DNA of 36,995 bases from Ensifer sp. Root278 (GTDB lineage: Bacteria > Pseudomonadota > Alphaproteobacteria > Rhizobiales > Rhizobiaceae): NCBI RefSeq assembly GCF_001429285.1, contig NZ_LMJJ01000008.1, positions 203,062-240,056 of the forward strand. The letters run 5' to 3'. How positions within the stretch are numbered: position 1 is the stretch's first letter; the number at the start of each line of letters is the position of its first letter. Positions 16,861 to 24,155 of this stretch are shown here, piece after piece. Position numbers and translations under genes: made by a program. Below the pieces are notes generated by a model, which made no database searches, had not been told where the DNA came from, and saw only the letters and a program-made list of their open reading frames with translations.

Positions 16861-17375
16861 GCGGTTGGTCCTTCGCCTGGAATGGCTTGCACCAGCTTCG
16901 GGCCACCGGCAACCGGCACCCAAGGGCTTTCGCCGAGACCGCAGACGGCCATCCAGTAATAGGGGGTTGGTCCCGACACACCTCGGCAGGCGTCGTGCCA
17001 GACGTTGCGGTCCATCACCACGGTCTGCCCGGGCGCGATCACGAAGGCTTCGATCTCATTCCGGTCCGGCGCCCTGGCGTCAGATGCGGGAGCGACGGCG
17101 AGGACAACCGGTTGGGCGAAGCAGAAGATCGCCTCCTCCGTTTGCGGATGCCGCTCCATAGCGCCGCAGTGCCACGGTGCGCTGCCGCCGCGCGTGACGC
17201 CGAGATGGCCGGCACCATCGATCAACGATGTTTTCGTGAAGCCGTCGCTCCATCCATCACCGGCGGTCCAGACCACCTTGGGATCGGTGTCGCCGGTCAG
17301 GTCATAGACCTTGCCGTATCGCGAGAAATTGTCCGGGGTCACCGGGCGGGCGAAAACGGAGTCGGCCGCACTCAT
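16857..17375 (-). CDS. Ureidoglycolate lyase-like (AllA superfamily) cupin
   Basis: The 172-residue product resembles the ureidoglycolate lyase/hydrolase (AllA) cupin family. Family-like landmarks are MERHPQTEEAIFCF, VVLAVAPASDA, FVIAPGQTVVMDRNVWHDA and the following YYWMA. AllA splits ureidoglycolate into glyoxylate and urea; related proteins act on other small hydroxy or ureido acids. It overlaps both neighbours by ATGA (17372-17375 and 16857-16860), so it is translationally coupled to a BtpA-family protein and a PfkB kinase. Neither partner belongs to the classical allantoin pathway, so the substrate may differ from ureidoglycolate. Superfamily call moderate; reaction not established. Confidence 0.7.
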   Translation of the reverse strand: MSAADSVFARPVTPDNFSRYGKVYDLTGDTDPKVVWTAGDGWSDGFTKTSLIDGAGHLGVTRGGSAPWHCGAMERHPQTEEAIFCFAQPVVLAVAPASDARAPDRNEIEAFVIAPGQTVVMDRNVWHDACRGVSGPTPYYWMAVCGLGESPWVPVAGGPKLVQAIPGEGPTA

Positions 17376-18112
17376 GCGTCGCTCCTGATGGCGCGCACGA
17401 CGCGCATCAGTCCGGCGACATGGGCTGCCTCGACACGGCCTGTGTCCTTATGGTCGTGCTTGAACCAGCTCCCGACCACGGCGCCATCGGCCTTGGCCAG
17501 TTGCTCGGCGGCATTGGCCTCGGTGAGACCGGCGCCGATCAGGAGCGGCATCGCGCCACCGGTCGCGGCGCGGAAGCGCGCCACCTTTTCCATGTCTGTC
17601 GGCTGGCCGGTGGCGTCGGAGGTGACCACCAGCCCGTCGCAGCGCGAAGCGCCGATGCGCACATCTTCCGATTCCGGTCGCCCGGACAGAACGGGCTGGT
17701 ACTTGAAGCGAACGCCACCGAACAACAGTGCCGAAACGTCCTCGCGGCGTGTCGCGAGTTCGGCTTCGAAGGCTTCGTCCGCTCCCGGCGGCAGATGGCC
17801 GGCGACAGAATCCACCTGGACAAAGGAAACGGGGTACGTTTTGGCAAGGGCAAAGGCGCGCGCATCGTCTCTGAGCACGTTGACGCCGATGCGGGTGCCG
17901 AGGTCGAACCCGAACAGCCGGTCCAACACCCGCTCGACGTCTTCTGCACCACCGAAGTAGTTCTCGACCACGACCCCGTCCACGCCTTCGCCGGCCATGA
18001 TGCGGGCCTCTTCCTCGGCCTGGGCAAGCTTGGCCGCGGGGCCGTCACCGGCCAGGTGCAGCATGCCAAGAATGGGTTTTGGGGTCGTGAAAGTGTCGCC
18101 GAAGCGGCTCAT
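17372..18112 (-). CDS. BtpA/SgcQ family TIM-barrel protein
   Basis: The 246-residue product matches the BtpA family: KPILGMLHLAGDGP near the N-terminus, MAGEGVDGVVVENYFG, RIGVNVLRDDARAFALA, DGLVVTSDATGQPTD and LLIGAGLTEANAAE. The fold is a phosphate-binding-type TIM barrel. Named members include cyanobacterial BtpA (linked to photosystem I) and E. coli SgcQ (in a sugar PTS cluster); neither has a settled reaction. ATG 18112 was chosen over 18253 because it makes an ATGA overlap with the GntR stop and removes an arginine-rich non-homologous leader. With a PfkB kinase in the same operon, it could act on the phosphorylated product; this is inference. Confidence 0.85.
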   Translation of the reverse strand: MSRFGDTFTTPKPILGMLHLAGDGPAAKLAQAEEEARIMAGEGVDGVVVENYFGGAEDVERVLDRLFGFDLGTRIGVNVLRDDARAFALAKTYPVSFVQVDSVAGHLPPGADEAFEAELATRREDVSALLFGGVRFKYQPVLSGRPESEDVRIGASRCDGLVVTSDATGQPTDMEKVARFRAATGGAMPLLIGAGLTEANAAEQLAKADGAVVGSWFKHDHKDTGRVEAAHVAGLMRVVRAIRSDA

Positions 18113-18918
18113 GTCTTGCTCTCCTGCGCACCGTGCGGCGCGGTCTCGCGCCCCCAGCGCGTTGCAAATTTCATCTGGACGGCCGGCGAGTAGACGATCG
18201 ACGTGCGCTCGACCAACCGGTCGTCGGCATCGAGCACATCCCCGCTGGCGCAAAGGTAGCCCGGCACGTCAGGCGCCGGAGCAAAGACCTCCCTGAGGCG
18301 GTCGGAAGGCGGCACGACGCTGAGCAGCAATTCCGAACGCAAGGGGTGGCGGTCATAGTCGCGGCGCAAAACCTCGTAGAGCGATTGCGCCGCGAAATCG
18401 TAGCGGTCGATGCCCGGATAGAGGGCAAGATCAAGCTGAGATGTGTCGACGTTCAGCCAACTCACCGTATCGCCATTGGCAAGCCCGCGGGCGCGCACCA
18501 GTAAGAGTTCGCCATTCTCGACCCGGTGCTCCAGCACGCGCGTCACTGGGCGCTGGCCCTGGCGGCGGGCAAGCTCCGTGAAGCTGCCGAAATTCCAGAT
18601 GTTGTGGCTGATCGGCCGGTGCGAGACGATCGTGCCGCGGCCGCGAATCTGCTGAACCAGACCTTCCGAAACCAAAAGCGCCATCGCATTGCGCACCGTT
18701 GTTCGGGCGATGCCGAACTGGTCGCGCAACTGGTTCTCCGAGGGAATCGCTTCCCCTTCGGAGAAGTCGCCGCTGAGAATCGCGGCGCGGAGCGCCCGAT
18801 AGAGCTGCCGGTAGAGCTGCTCGCTCGAATAGAGATCGAGGCGCAGCCGGGCCAGCCGGTCGTCCGGGTTTCCGTTTGCTGCGATGGTGGAGGCGTCTGG
18901 CATGGAAGGATGGGTCAA
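18109..18918 (-). CDS. GntR family regulator with UTRA domain (HutC subfamily)
   Basis: The 269-residue product has a GntR winged helix (QLYRALRAAILSGDFSEGEA, IPSENQLRDQFGIARTTVRN and ALLVSEGLVQQIRGRGTIV, about residues 36-105). A C-terminal UTRA ligand domain follows, with RVENGELLLVRARGL and ERTSIVYSP. It lies inside the operon, 22 bases after the binding-protein stop, and its own stop overlaps the BtpA start. It is therefore likely an autoregulated local repressor whose effector is the substrate or a phosphorylated intermediate. A shorter start at 18903 is possible. Confidence 0.9.
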   Translation of the reverse strand: MTHPSMPDASTIAANGNPDDRLARLRLDLYSSEQLYRQLYRALRAAILSGDFSEGEAIPSENQLRDQFGIARTTVRNAMALLVSEGLVQQIRGRGTIVSHRPISHNIWNFGSFTELARRQGQRPVTRVLEHRVENGELLLVRARGLANGDTVSWLNVDTSQLDLALYPGIDRYDFAAQSLYEVLRRDYDRHPLRSELLLSVVPPSDRLREVFAPAPDVPGYLCASGDVLDADDRLVERTSIVYSPAVQMKFATRWGRETAPHGAQESKT

Positions 18919-18940
18919 GGCAGGCTCCGGCGCGGTTCGG

Positions 18941-19801
18941 TTACTTCGTGGCTCCGTTTATCTTGAACTCTTCGACGGCGGCCTGTTTCAAGCCGTAGCG
19001 GTCGAGGATCTGTGCATAAGTGCCATCGGCCTTCATGGCGTCGAGCGCGCCCTTTACGGCATCACGCAGCTGACCGTTCGCCTTGGCAAAGGCGATGCCG
19101 TAGTGGTTGACATCGCCGACCTCGCCGATCTGGTAGAACTTGCCCGGCTCCTGCTTCATCAGGTCGAGAAGACCTTCCAGGCCGATGACTGAAGCCTGGG
19201 CGCGGCCCTGGCGGATCTGCATGATGTGCTCGGCCTGGGTCGGGATCTGGATGACGGTGATCAGCTTGTCGGCTGCGCATTTAGCCTTGCCGACATTTTC
19301 CGCCCAGGTAACCCAGCTGGTTCCCGTTGCGACCGCGACAGTCTTGCCGCAGAGGTCGGCTTCGCTCTTAATTTCACCCTGATGATCGGCAGCCGAATAG
19401 AAGACGTTGCCGGTCTTGAAGTAGTCGATGAAATCGAGCTGCGTCTGGCGCTCCACCTTGTCGGAGAAGGCGGTCATGATCAGGTCCGAACGGCCGGTGA
19501 CGACCTGCGGGATCAATTGCGGGAACTCGACGTTCTGGAACTCGGCCGTCAGGCCGAGGCGTTCGGCGATTGCCTTGGCAAGATCGATGTCGAAGCCCTT
19601 CAGTTCCGTCGAGCCGGCGTCGCTGTATTCCATTGGCGGATAGGCAAGGCTGATCGTGACGTTCAGCTTTCCGGTATCGCGCACCGCGTCCGGCAGAGCG
19701 GCTGCGAGCTTCTCGTCGGCGGCGTGCGCCAGGCCGCCTGCGGCCAGGCTGATGATTGTTGCGGAGGCTAGCCCCAGAACCATTGGTAGCAGTTGTTTCA
19801 T
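18941..19801 (-). CDS. Polar amino acid-type ABC transporter substrate-binding protein
   Basis: The 286-residue product has a signal peptide (likely cleavage AHA|AD after residue 27) and a family-3 solute-binding fold. Typical segments are LNVTISLAYPPMEYSD, KGFDIDLAKAIAERLG, RSDLIMTAFSDKVERQ, LCGKTVAVATGTSWVTW and DGTYAQILDRYGLK. It delivers an amino acid or related charged, nitrogen-containing molecule to the permease and ATPase encoded upstream in the operon. ATG 19801 follows GAGGGAGAA. Given the downstream kinase and TIM-barrel genes, the ligand may be an amino acid-like conjugate rather than a plain amino acid; that is inference. Confidence 0.92.
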   Translation of the reverse strand: MKQLLPMVLGLASATIISLAAGGLAHAADEKLAAALPDAVRDTGKLNVTISLAYPPMEYSDAGSTELKGFDIDLAKAIAERLGLTAEFQNVEFPQLIPQVVTGRSDLIMTAFSDKVERQTQLDFIDYFKTGNVFYSAADHQGEIKSEADLCGKTVAVATGTSWVTWAENVGKAKCAADKLITVIQIPTQAEHIMQIRQGRAQASVIGLEGLLDLMKQEPGKFYQIGEVGDVNHYGIAFAKANGQLRDAVKGALDAMKADGTYAQILDRYGLKQAAVEEFKINGATK

Positions 19802-19833
19802 TTTCAGTTCTCCCTCTTTTTGAACTCTTTTCT

Positions 19834-20598
19834 TCAGGCCAGCACGCGGCTGAGGAAACTCCGCACGCGCGGGTCGCCGGGGTTGCTCAGAACGTGCGTG
19901 GGCACGCCCATCTCGCGGATCTCGCCGTCGATCATCACCACGACGCGGTCGGCGACCTCCCGGGCAAAGCCGATCTCGTGGGTGACGACGATCATCGTCG
20001 TGCCGCCACGCGCGAGATTGCGCATGACTTCCAGAACCTCGCCGACGAGTTCCGGATCGAGCGCGCTGGTCGGCTCGTCGAAGAGCATGACACGGGGCTC
20101 CATGGCGAGCGCCCGGGCGATTGCCACGCGCTGCTTCTGGCCGCCGGAAAGCTGCGACGGATAACTCGATGCCTTGGCCGCCATGCCGACCTGCTCGAGC
20201 AGGCCCATGGCACGGGCTTCGGCCTCGGCGCGGCTCAAGCCGCGCACCACCATCGGTCCCTCGATGACGTTGCCGAGCACCGTTCGGTGCGCGAAAAGAT
20301 TGAAATGCTGGAACACCATGCCGAGCTGGCTCTGCTGCGCCCTGAGCCGCTTGACCGGCAATCCCTCAAGCGCGCCGCGGCTGAGCTCGTAGCCCATGAT
20401 CGCGCCGTCGACCCAGACATAGCCGCCATTCGGCGTTTCCAGATGGTTGATGCAGCGCAGGAAGGTGCTCTTGCCGCTGCCCGAGGGTCCGAGGATGCAG
20501 AGCACCTCGCCATAGGCGACTTCCAGATCGAGACCCTTCAGGACCTCGTGGCTGCCAAAACTCTTGCGGATACCGACTGCCTTGACTGCGAGTGTCAT
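19834..20598 (-). CDS. Polar amino acid-type ABC transporter ATP-binding protein
   Basis: The 254-residue product is a canonical ABC ATPase of the GlnQ/HisP type: Walker [10 protein letters not shown] (residues 37-45), Q-loop in [10 protein letters not shown], signature [15 protein letters not shown] (about 150), Walker B with [10 protein letters not shown] and the switch His in VVTHEIGFA. It energises import with the adjacent permease. The ATG overlaps the permease stop (ATGA at 20595-20598). The frame stays open far upstream within the permease gene, but the extra sequence is the permease shadow, so the short start is correct. Confidence 0.96.
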   Translation of the reverse strand: MTLAVKAVGIRKSFGSHEVLKGLDLEVAYGEVLCILGPSGSGKSTFLRCINHLETPNGGYVWVDGAIMGYELSRGALEGLPVKRLRAQQSQLGMVFQHFNLFAHRTVLGNVIEGPMVVRGLSRAEAEARAMGLLEQVGMAAKASSYPSQLSGGQKQRVAIARALAMEPRVMLFDEPTSALDPELVGEVLEVMRNLARGGTTMIVVTHEIGFAREVADRVVVMIDGEIREMGVPTHVLSNPGDPRVRSFLSRVLA

Positions 20599-21521
20599 GC
20601 TTCCCCCGGGGCGACGGGACGACGCGCCCATCCTTTGAACCAGCGGCGCTCGCGGGTTGCGGCTGCGCCATCGCGGCCGAAATGGCGTTCGAGATAGTAT
20701 TGGCCGATGGATAGAACGGTGGTTCCCGCCAGATACCAGACGGCGCAGACGAACAACAGTTCGATCACAGCGCCATTGATGAAGTAGATGCGTTGTGCAG
20801 CGTTCAGCATCTCGCCCATGGCGATGGTGGCGGCGAGCGAGGAGAACTTCAGCATACCGATGGCGCTGTTGCCGAGTACGGGCAGGATCAGCCGCAGGGT
20901 CTGTGGCAGGATGATACGCCGCATCGTCTGGCCCGGCGTCATGCCGAGCGTATGGGCAGCTTCCTTCTGGCCCTTGTCGACCGAAGAGATGCCGCCGCGC
21001 ACCACTTCCGTCAGATAGGAGCCTTCGTTCACGCCGAGACCGAGGACAGCCGCGACGAAGGGCGTCACCACATCGACCATGCGGGCATCGATGAGCCCAG
21101 GGATATAGAGGCGCGGGAAGACCAGAGCGATGTTGAACCAGATGAGCAGCTGCAGCAGCACCGGCGTGCCGCGGAACACCCAGACATAGAGCCATGCTGC
21201 AAAGCGCAGGATCGGATTTTCCGAAAGCCGCATGATGCCGAAAGCGAAACCAAGCAAGACGCCGAGCACCAGCGCACAGGCCGAGATCAGCAGCGTCCAA
21301 CCGAAGCCGGTGATGATGACGCCAGCCGTCAGGAACTCGCCGACCACCGTCCACTGGATTTGCCCGACTGCGAAGGCGCGGCCGATCACGGCAAGCAGCA
21401 GGATGACGAGACCGCCACTGATCCACCGCCAGGGGTGGTGCAGTGGGCGGATGGCGACATCCGGACCGGGAAGGTCTGCGAGTGACAGCGCGGACGTTGA
21501 AGATGAGTGAGAGTGGTGCAT
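20595..21521 (-). CDS. Polar amino acid-type ABC transporter permease
   Basis: The 308-residue product is an inner-membrane permease of the His/Glu/Gln/Arg/opine family. It has a short His/Ser-rich cytoplasmic N-terminus, about five to six membrane helices, and the coupling loop with [35 protein letters not shown] is typical of this family. ATG 21521 (GGA seven bases upstream) is preferred to TTG 21530, which adds MDA. It is the first gene of the operon; a single permease gene implies a homodimer. A dyad just upstream (21531-21550) may be the operator. Confidence 0.92.
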   Translation of the reverse strand: MHHSHSSSTSALSLADLPGPDVAIRPLHHPWRWISGGLVILLLAVIGRAFAVGQIQWTVVGEFLTAGVIITGFGWTLLISACALVLGVLLGFAFGIMRLSENPILRFAAWLYVWVFRGTPVLLQLLIWFNIALVFPRLYIPGLIDARMVDVVTPFVAAVLGLGVNEGSYLTEVVRGGISSVDKGQKEAAHTLGMTPGQTMRRIILPQTLRLILPVLGNSAIGMLKFSSLAATIAMGEMLNAAQRIYFINGAVIELLFVCAVWYLAGTTVLSIGQYYLERHFGRDGAAATRERRWFKGWARRPVAPGEA

Positions 21522-21530
21522 GGCATCCAA

Positions 21531-21550
21531 TTGTATGGTTAGGCCTACAA
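21531..21550. promoter_or_regulatory. Candidate GntR operator upstream of the permease operon
   Basis: TTGTA and TACAA form an inverted repeat with a 10-base spacer containing TGG...GCC, ending ten bases before the permease start. GntR/HutC regulators typically bind short dyads close to their own operon promoter. The arms are short, so this is a candidate only. Confidence 0.35.
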
Positions 21551-21956
21551 CTTGATAGAAGCACGCCGAAACGGAGTCAAGCTGGCGACCGGAGAATATT
21601 TCCGCCTGTGCATATTCGCGCTGAATGCGCTGGAGGATTGGAAGTCAGCGGCCGCGAGGAACAAAACGATCGCCGCTGGCACGGAGGAACCGGCGAAGGG
21701 GACAGCTTCTCAAGCGCTAAGCGCCCGGCCGAACTGGCAACTTCCGGGATGCAGCCGCATGAAGGCTGTACCGGGACGGAACCGAACGGTCCGTTGAAGA
21801 GAAAATAAGTAAGGCTGCGGCGCGCTATGAGCGTTGCCGGTGTGCCAAGGGACCGCACCGCTTCGACTGGCGAGACGCTGAAAGTCTCGCCAGTCCGCAA
21901 GTACTCGTTCTTGTAATCCTATCCAGCGTCCGTACCGAACGGCGCAAAGCCGCACC
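21551..21956. other. Intergenic region with a 12-bp stem-loop
   Basis: No convincing gene was found; short frames here lack ribosome sites and recognisable products. The notable element is a perfect 12-bp inverted repeat GACTGGCGAGAC / GTCTCGCCAGTC (21865-21876 and 21884-21895) with a 7-base loop. It lies about 60 bases past the stop of the DadA-like gene. It may end that minus-strand transcript, though no T-tract follows on either strand. The part nearest 21531 should hold the promoter of the amino-acid-type transporter operon. Confidence 0.5.
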
Positions 21957-23195
21957 TTATGCCCAGCCTCGCGCGGATGGCGTCAGGGGCAGGGCGAGCG
22001 GATTGCCGTGTCCCCCCTCGATTTGCTCCGCCAGAATGAAGGCGGTCGTCGGGCCCAATGTGAAGCCCTGATGGCCGTGGCCAAAATGGAACCACAGGCC
22101 CTTATACCGGGTCGGACCGACGACGGGCAGCATGTCGGGCATGCAGGGCCGGGTGCCCGACCAGGGCGTTGCTTCGACGGCCTCGCCCAAGCCAAAAAGC
22201 TCGCGCGCGGCGTTGGCGGCGTGCAGTATCTGTCGCGATGCCGGCGCTGTGCCCGGCGGTGCCATATGCGCACCGGTCAATACCCGCCACCCTGCGTTCA
22301 TCGGTGCAACCAGCGTGGAACGGTCGACATCCAGCATCGAAATGCGCGGTCCGTTCGAACCTGCGAAATGCCTGTGATAACCGCGCTTGAACACCATGGG
22401 GATGCGATAGCCGAACGTCTTCGCGAGTGTCGGCGACCATGGACCCAAGGCGATGACCGCGTTCTGTGCCGTAAAAGTGCCGCCCTCGGACAACACCTGC
22501 CAGCCGGCGCCATTCTGCTGCAAGCTCATGGCGTCCCCGAGGGCCAGCGTTCCGCCGCGCGCAATGAAGAGGGCGGCATAGCGCGCGACCAGTTCACCCG
22601 GGTCACGGCAGGTCCAGGGAGAGGTCCAATGGACCGCACCCGCGAGCCGAGGTTGCAGCGCCGGCTCGCTTGCCGCGAGTTCGGATGCACCAAGCACCGC
22701 TGACGGCACGCCGTAGACACGCTTCAGCCGCTCCGCGGTGGCAGCAGCCGCTTCGAATGTCGCGGGTGTACGATAGACCGCGCGCCAGCCCTGCCGGACG
22801 ATCAGTTCCCCAGCGCCGGCGGGTTCGATGAAACGCGCGTGATCGTCACTCGCACGCAGCGCCAGTTGTGAATAGGCCGCGATGGTTCTCGCGTAAGGCG
22901 CGGGCGCCGACTGCGCGAAATAGCGCCAGAGCGGCCTCACCAGCTGTGGCATATCGCGCAGCCGCCAGTCGACGTCGTTGCCGCGCTTCAGCGCAACCCT
23001 GGCAATCTCGGTCACGGAGCGAGGGAAGGCATAGGGCTCGACGGCCTCGGTCTGGATGATGCCAGCGTTGCCATAGCTTGTTTCCCGGCCCGGTGCCTGG
23101 CGATCCAGCAGCACCACCTGGTGCCCGTTCTCCTGCAGTGCGAGCGCGGTTGAGACGCCGACCATGCCGGCGCCGAGGACGATGGAGGTAGCCAT
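21957..23195 (-). CDS. FAD-dependent D-amino acid dehydrogenase-like oxidoreductase (DadA type)
   Basis: The 412-residue product begins with a Rossmann FAD-binding motif (SIVLGAGMVGVSTALAL, residues about 4-20). The DAO-family pattern follows: RETSYGNAGIIQTEAVEPYA, later GPWSPTLAKTFGYRIP, and a C-terminal WSGTRPCMPDMLPVVGPT then FHFGHGHQGFTLGPTTA. These match DadA-type enzymes that oxidise D-amino acids to 2-oxo acids and ammonia, passing electrons to the respiratory chain. It starts 24 bases after the D-aminopeptidase stop on the same strand. Together the pair would release and then oxidise D-amino acids. Other glycine-oxidase-like substrates cannot be excluded. Confidence 0.88.
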   Translation of the reverse strand: MATSIVLGAGMVGVSTALALQENGHQVVLLDRQAPGRETSYGNAGIIQTEAVEPYAFPRSVTEIARVALKRGNDVDWRLRDMPQLVRPLWRYFAQSAPAPYARTIAAYSQLALRASDDHARFIEPAGAGELIVRQGWRAVYRTPATFEAAAATAERLKRVYGVPSAVLGASELAASEPALQPRLAGAVHWTSPWTCRDPGELVARYAALFIARGGTLALGDAMSLQQNGAGWQVLSEGGTFTAQNAVIALGPWSPTLAKTFGYRIPMVFKRGYHRHFAGSNGPRISMLDVDRSTLVAPMNAGWRVLTGAHMAPPGTAPASRQILHAANAARELFGLGEAVEATPWSGTRPCMPDMLPVVGPTRYKGLWFHFGHGHQGFTLGPTTAFILAEQIEGGHGNPLALPLTPSARGWA

Positions 23196-23219
23196 TGTTT
23201 GATTCCGCAGAAGGGCCCG

Positions 23220-24044
23220 TCAGAAAGTCAGGCGCGAATTGTAGCCGACCACGAATTGGATGAAGCGCGATACGTCGACCATGTCGTCGCCCTGGTAGCG
23301 GATCGTGTAACCATCAGTGCGCTCGACGCCCTTGAGATAGGAGAGATACTCGGCCGGCAGGCGATTTCGGAACACGATCTCCAGGACAGGGTTTTCCAGT
23401 CTGAACGGTTTTGCCGAGCCTGCTCTTGCCAGCGCCGCCTTGACGCCCTCGCGGATGCGGCGATGCGCGACGGCCGGCGTCAGCGTGATCGCCGATTGCG
23501 TGCTGTAGACCTGCTTCACCGGCACCGTCACGATGTCGCCGATGCGCTCCCTGATCTCGTCCAAGGCAATGTTGTCGCCCGAGGCGAGCAGCACCGGGAC
23601 ATTGAAATGCCCGGCGATGGCCGCATTGATGCCGGCCTCCGGCATGACGACGCCGTTGATCCGCACCTCGGCGAAGGCTGTGCCGCCGATGGTGTGCGAC
23701 AGCACGCCCCCCGAGTGGCTTGCCCCGGCGTGATAGCCGAGAAGCATGGCGCCGACGAAGGACCCGAGCTCGATGCCCTGCATCATCATCAGCGGCCGCG
23801 GCCAGCTACGCACGACCTGCACATAGTCGGGCAGGCGGTCGATCAGGATGCTCTCGCCATTTCCATGAGAATCGCTGAGGATGACTTCCTCCACGCCTTC
23901 TTCACGCGCAGCCTCGCAGGCATGGACCACTGTGTCCGTCATCCAGCGCCGGGCGTTCTCATACTCGAAACCTTCGGGCATCAGCTGGTCGCGGCTGACG
24001 ACCCCAACGATGCCCTCGATATCCGCGGAAATATAGACGCGCAT
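23220..24044 (-). CDS. M55 family D-aminopeptidase (DppA-like)
   Basis: The 274-residue product matches peptidase family M55. Metal-ligand positions align well with B. subtilis DppA: Asp8 and Glu10 in ISADIEGI, His60 in LSDSHGNG, His105 in LLGYHAGA and Glu136 in MPEAGINA. The family hydrolyses peptides with N-terminal D-residues (D-Ala-D-Ala, D-Ala-Gly-Gly), usually as a cytoplasmic zinc-dependent decamer. ATG 24044 has GGGGAGGCAGGA directly upstream. It is the first gene of a minus-strand pair with the DadA-like oxidase and is divergent from the M81 gene. Name collision: this is not the E. coli dipeptide-binding protein DppA. Confidence 0.92.
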   Translation of the reverse strand: MRVYISADIEGIVGVVSRDQLMPEGFEYENARRWMTDTVVHACEAAREEGVEEVILSDSHGNGESILIDRLPDYVQVVRSWPRPLMMMQGIELGSFVGAMLLGYHAGASHSGGVLSHTIGGTAFAEVRINGVVMPEAGINAAIAGHFNVPVLLASGDNIALDEIRERIGDIVTVPVKQVYSTQSAITLTPAVAHRRIREGVKAALARAGSAKPFRLENPVLEIVFRNRLPAEYLSYLKGVERTDGYTIRYQGDDMVDVSRFIQFVVGYNSRLTF

Positions 24045-24087
24045 TCCTGCCTCCCCAGTCAGCCGCGCGAAGGCGCGGATAATGCAT

Positions 24088-24139
24088 TTGACTTTCCGAC
24101 GATAAACATAGTTTTATGATTAGAAAATATCTTTCTTGA
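24088..24139 (+). promoter_or_regulatory. Candidate promoter and degenerate XRE-cupin operator before the M81 gene
   Basis: TTGACT (24088-24093) with TTTTAT 18 bases later could be -35 and -10 for the M81 gene. TTAGAAAA-TATC-TTTCTTGA (24120-24139) sits near the expected transcript start. It resembles the ATAGGAAA-N4-TTTCCTAT dyad at 25706, matching 6 and 5 of the 8 arm bases. It would link the M81 gene, and possibly the divergent M55 gene, to the same regulator. Confidence 0.4.
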
Positions 24140-24155
24140 TAGGCAAGAGGTAAAA

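Noticed and set aside
19834-21564. A 576-residue minus-strand frame that could be read as a fusion ahead of the amino-acid-type ATPase
   Set aside because: Its first 320 residues overlap the permease gene in another frame, are arginine/histidine-rich shadow sequence and lack domains; the ATPase has its own ATGA-coupled start at 20598.
21443-21808. Short plus-strand frames in the 21531-21956 gap as possible small genes
   Set aside because: They lack ribosome sites and recognisable products, and the longest overlaps the permease start.
21865-21895. The perfect 12-bp hairpin as part of a mobile-element end or riboswitch
   Set aside because: Only one copy was seen, there is no transposase or target duplication, and the position after the DadA-like stop fits a transcript end.
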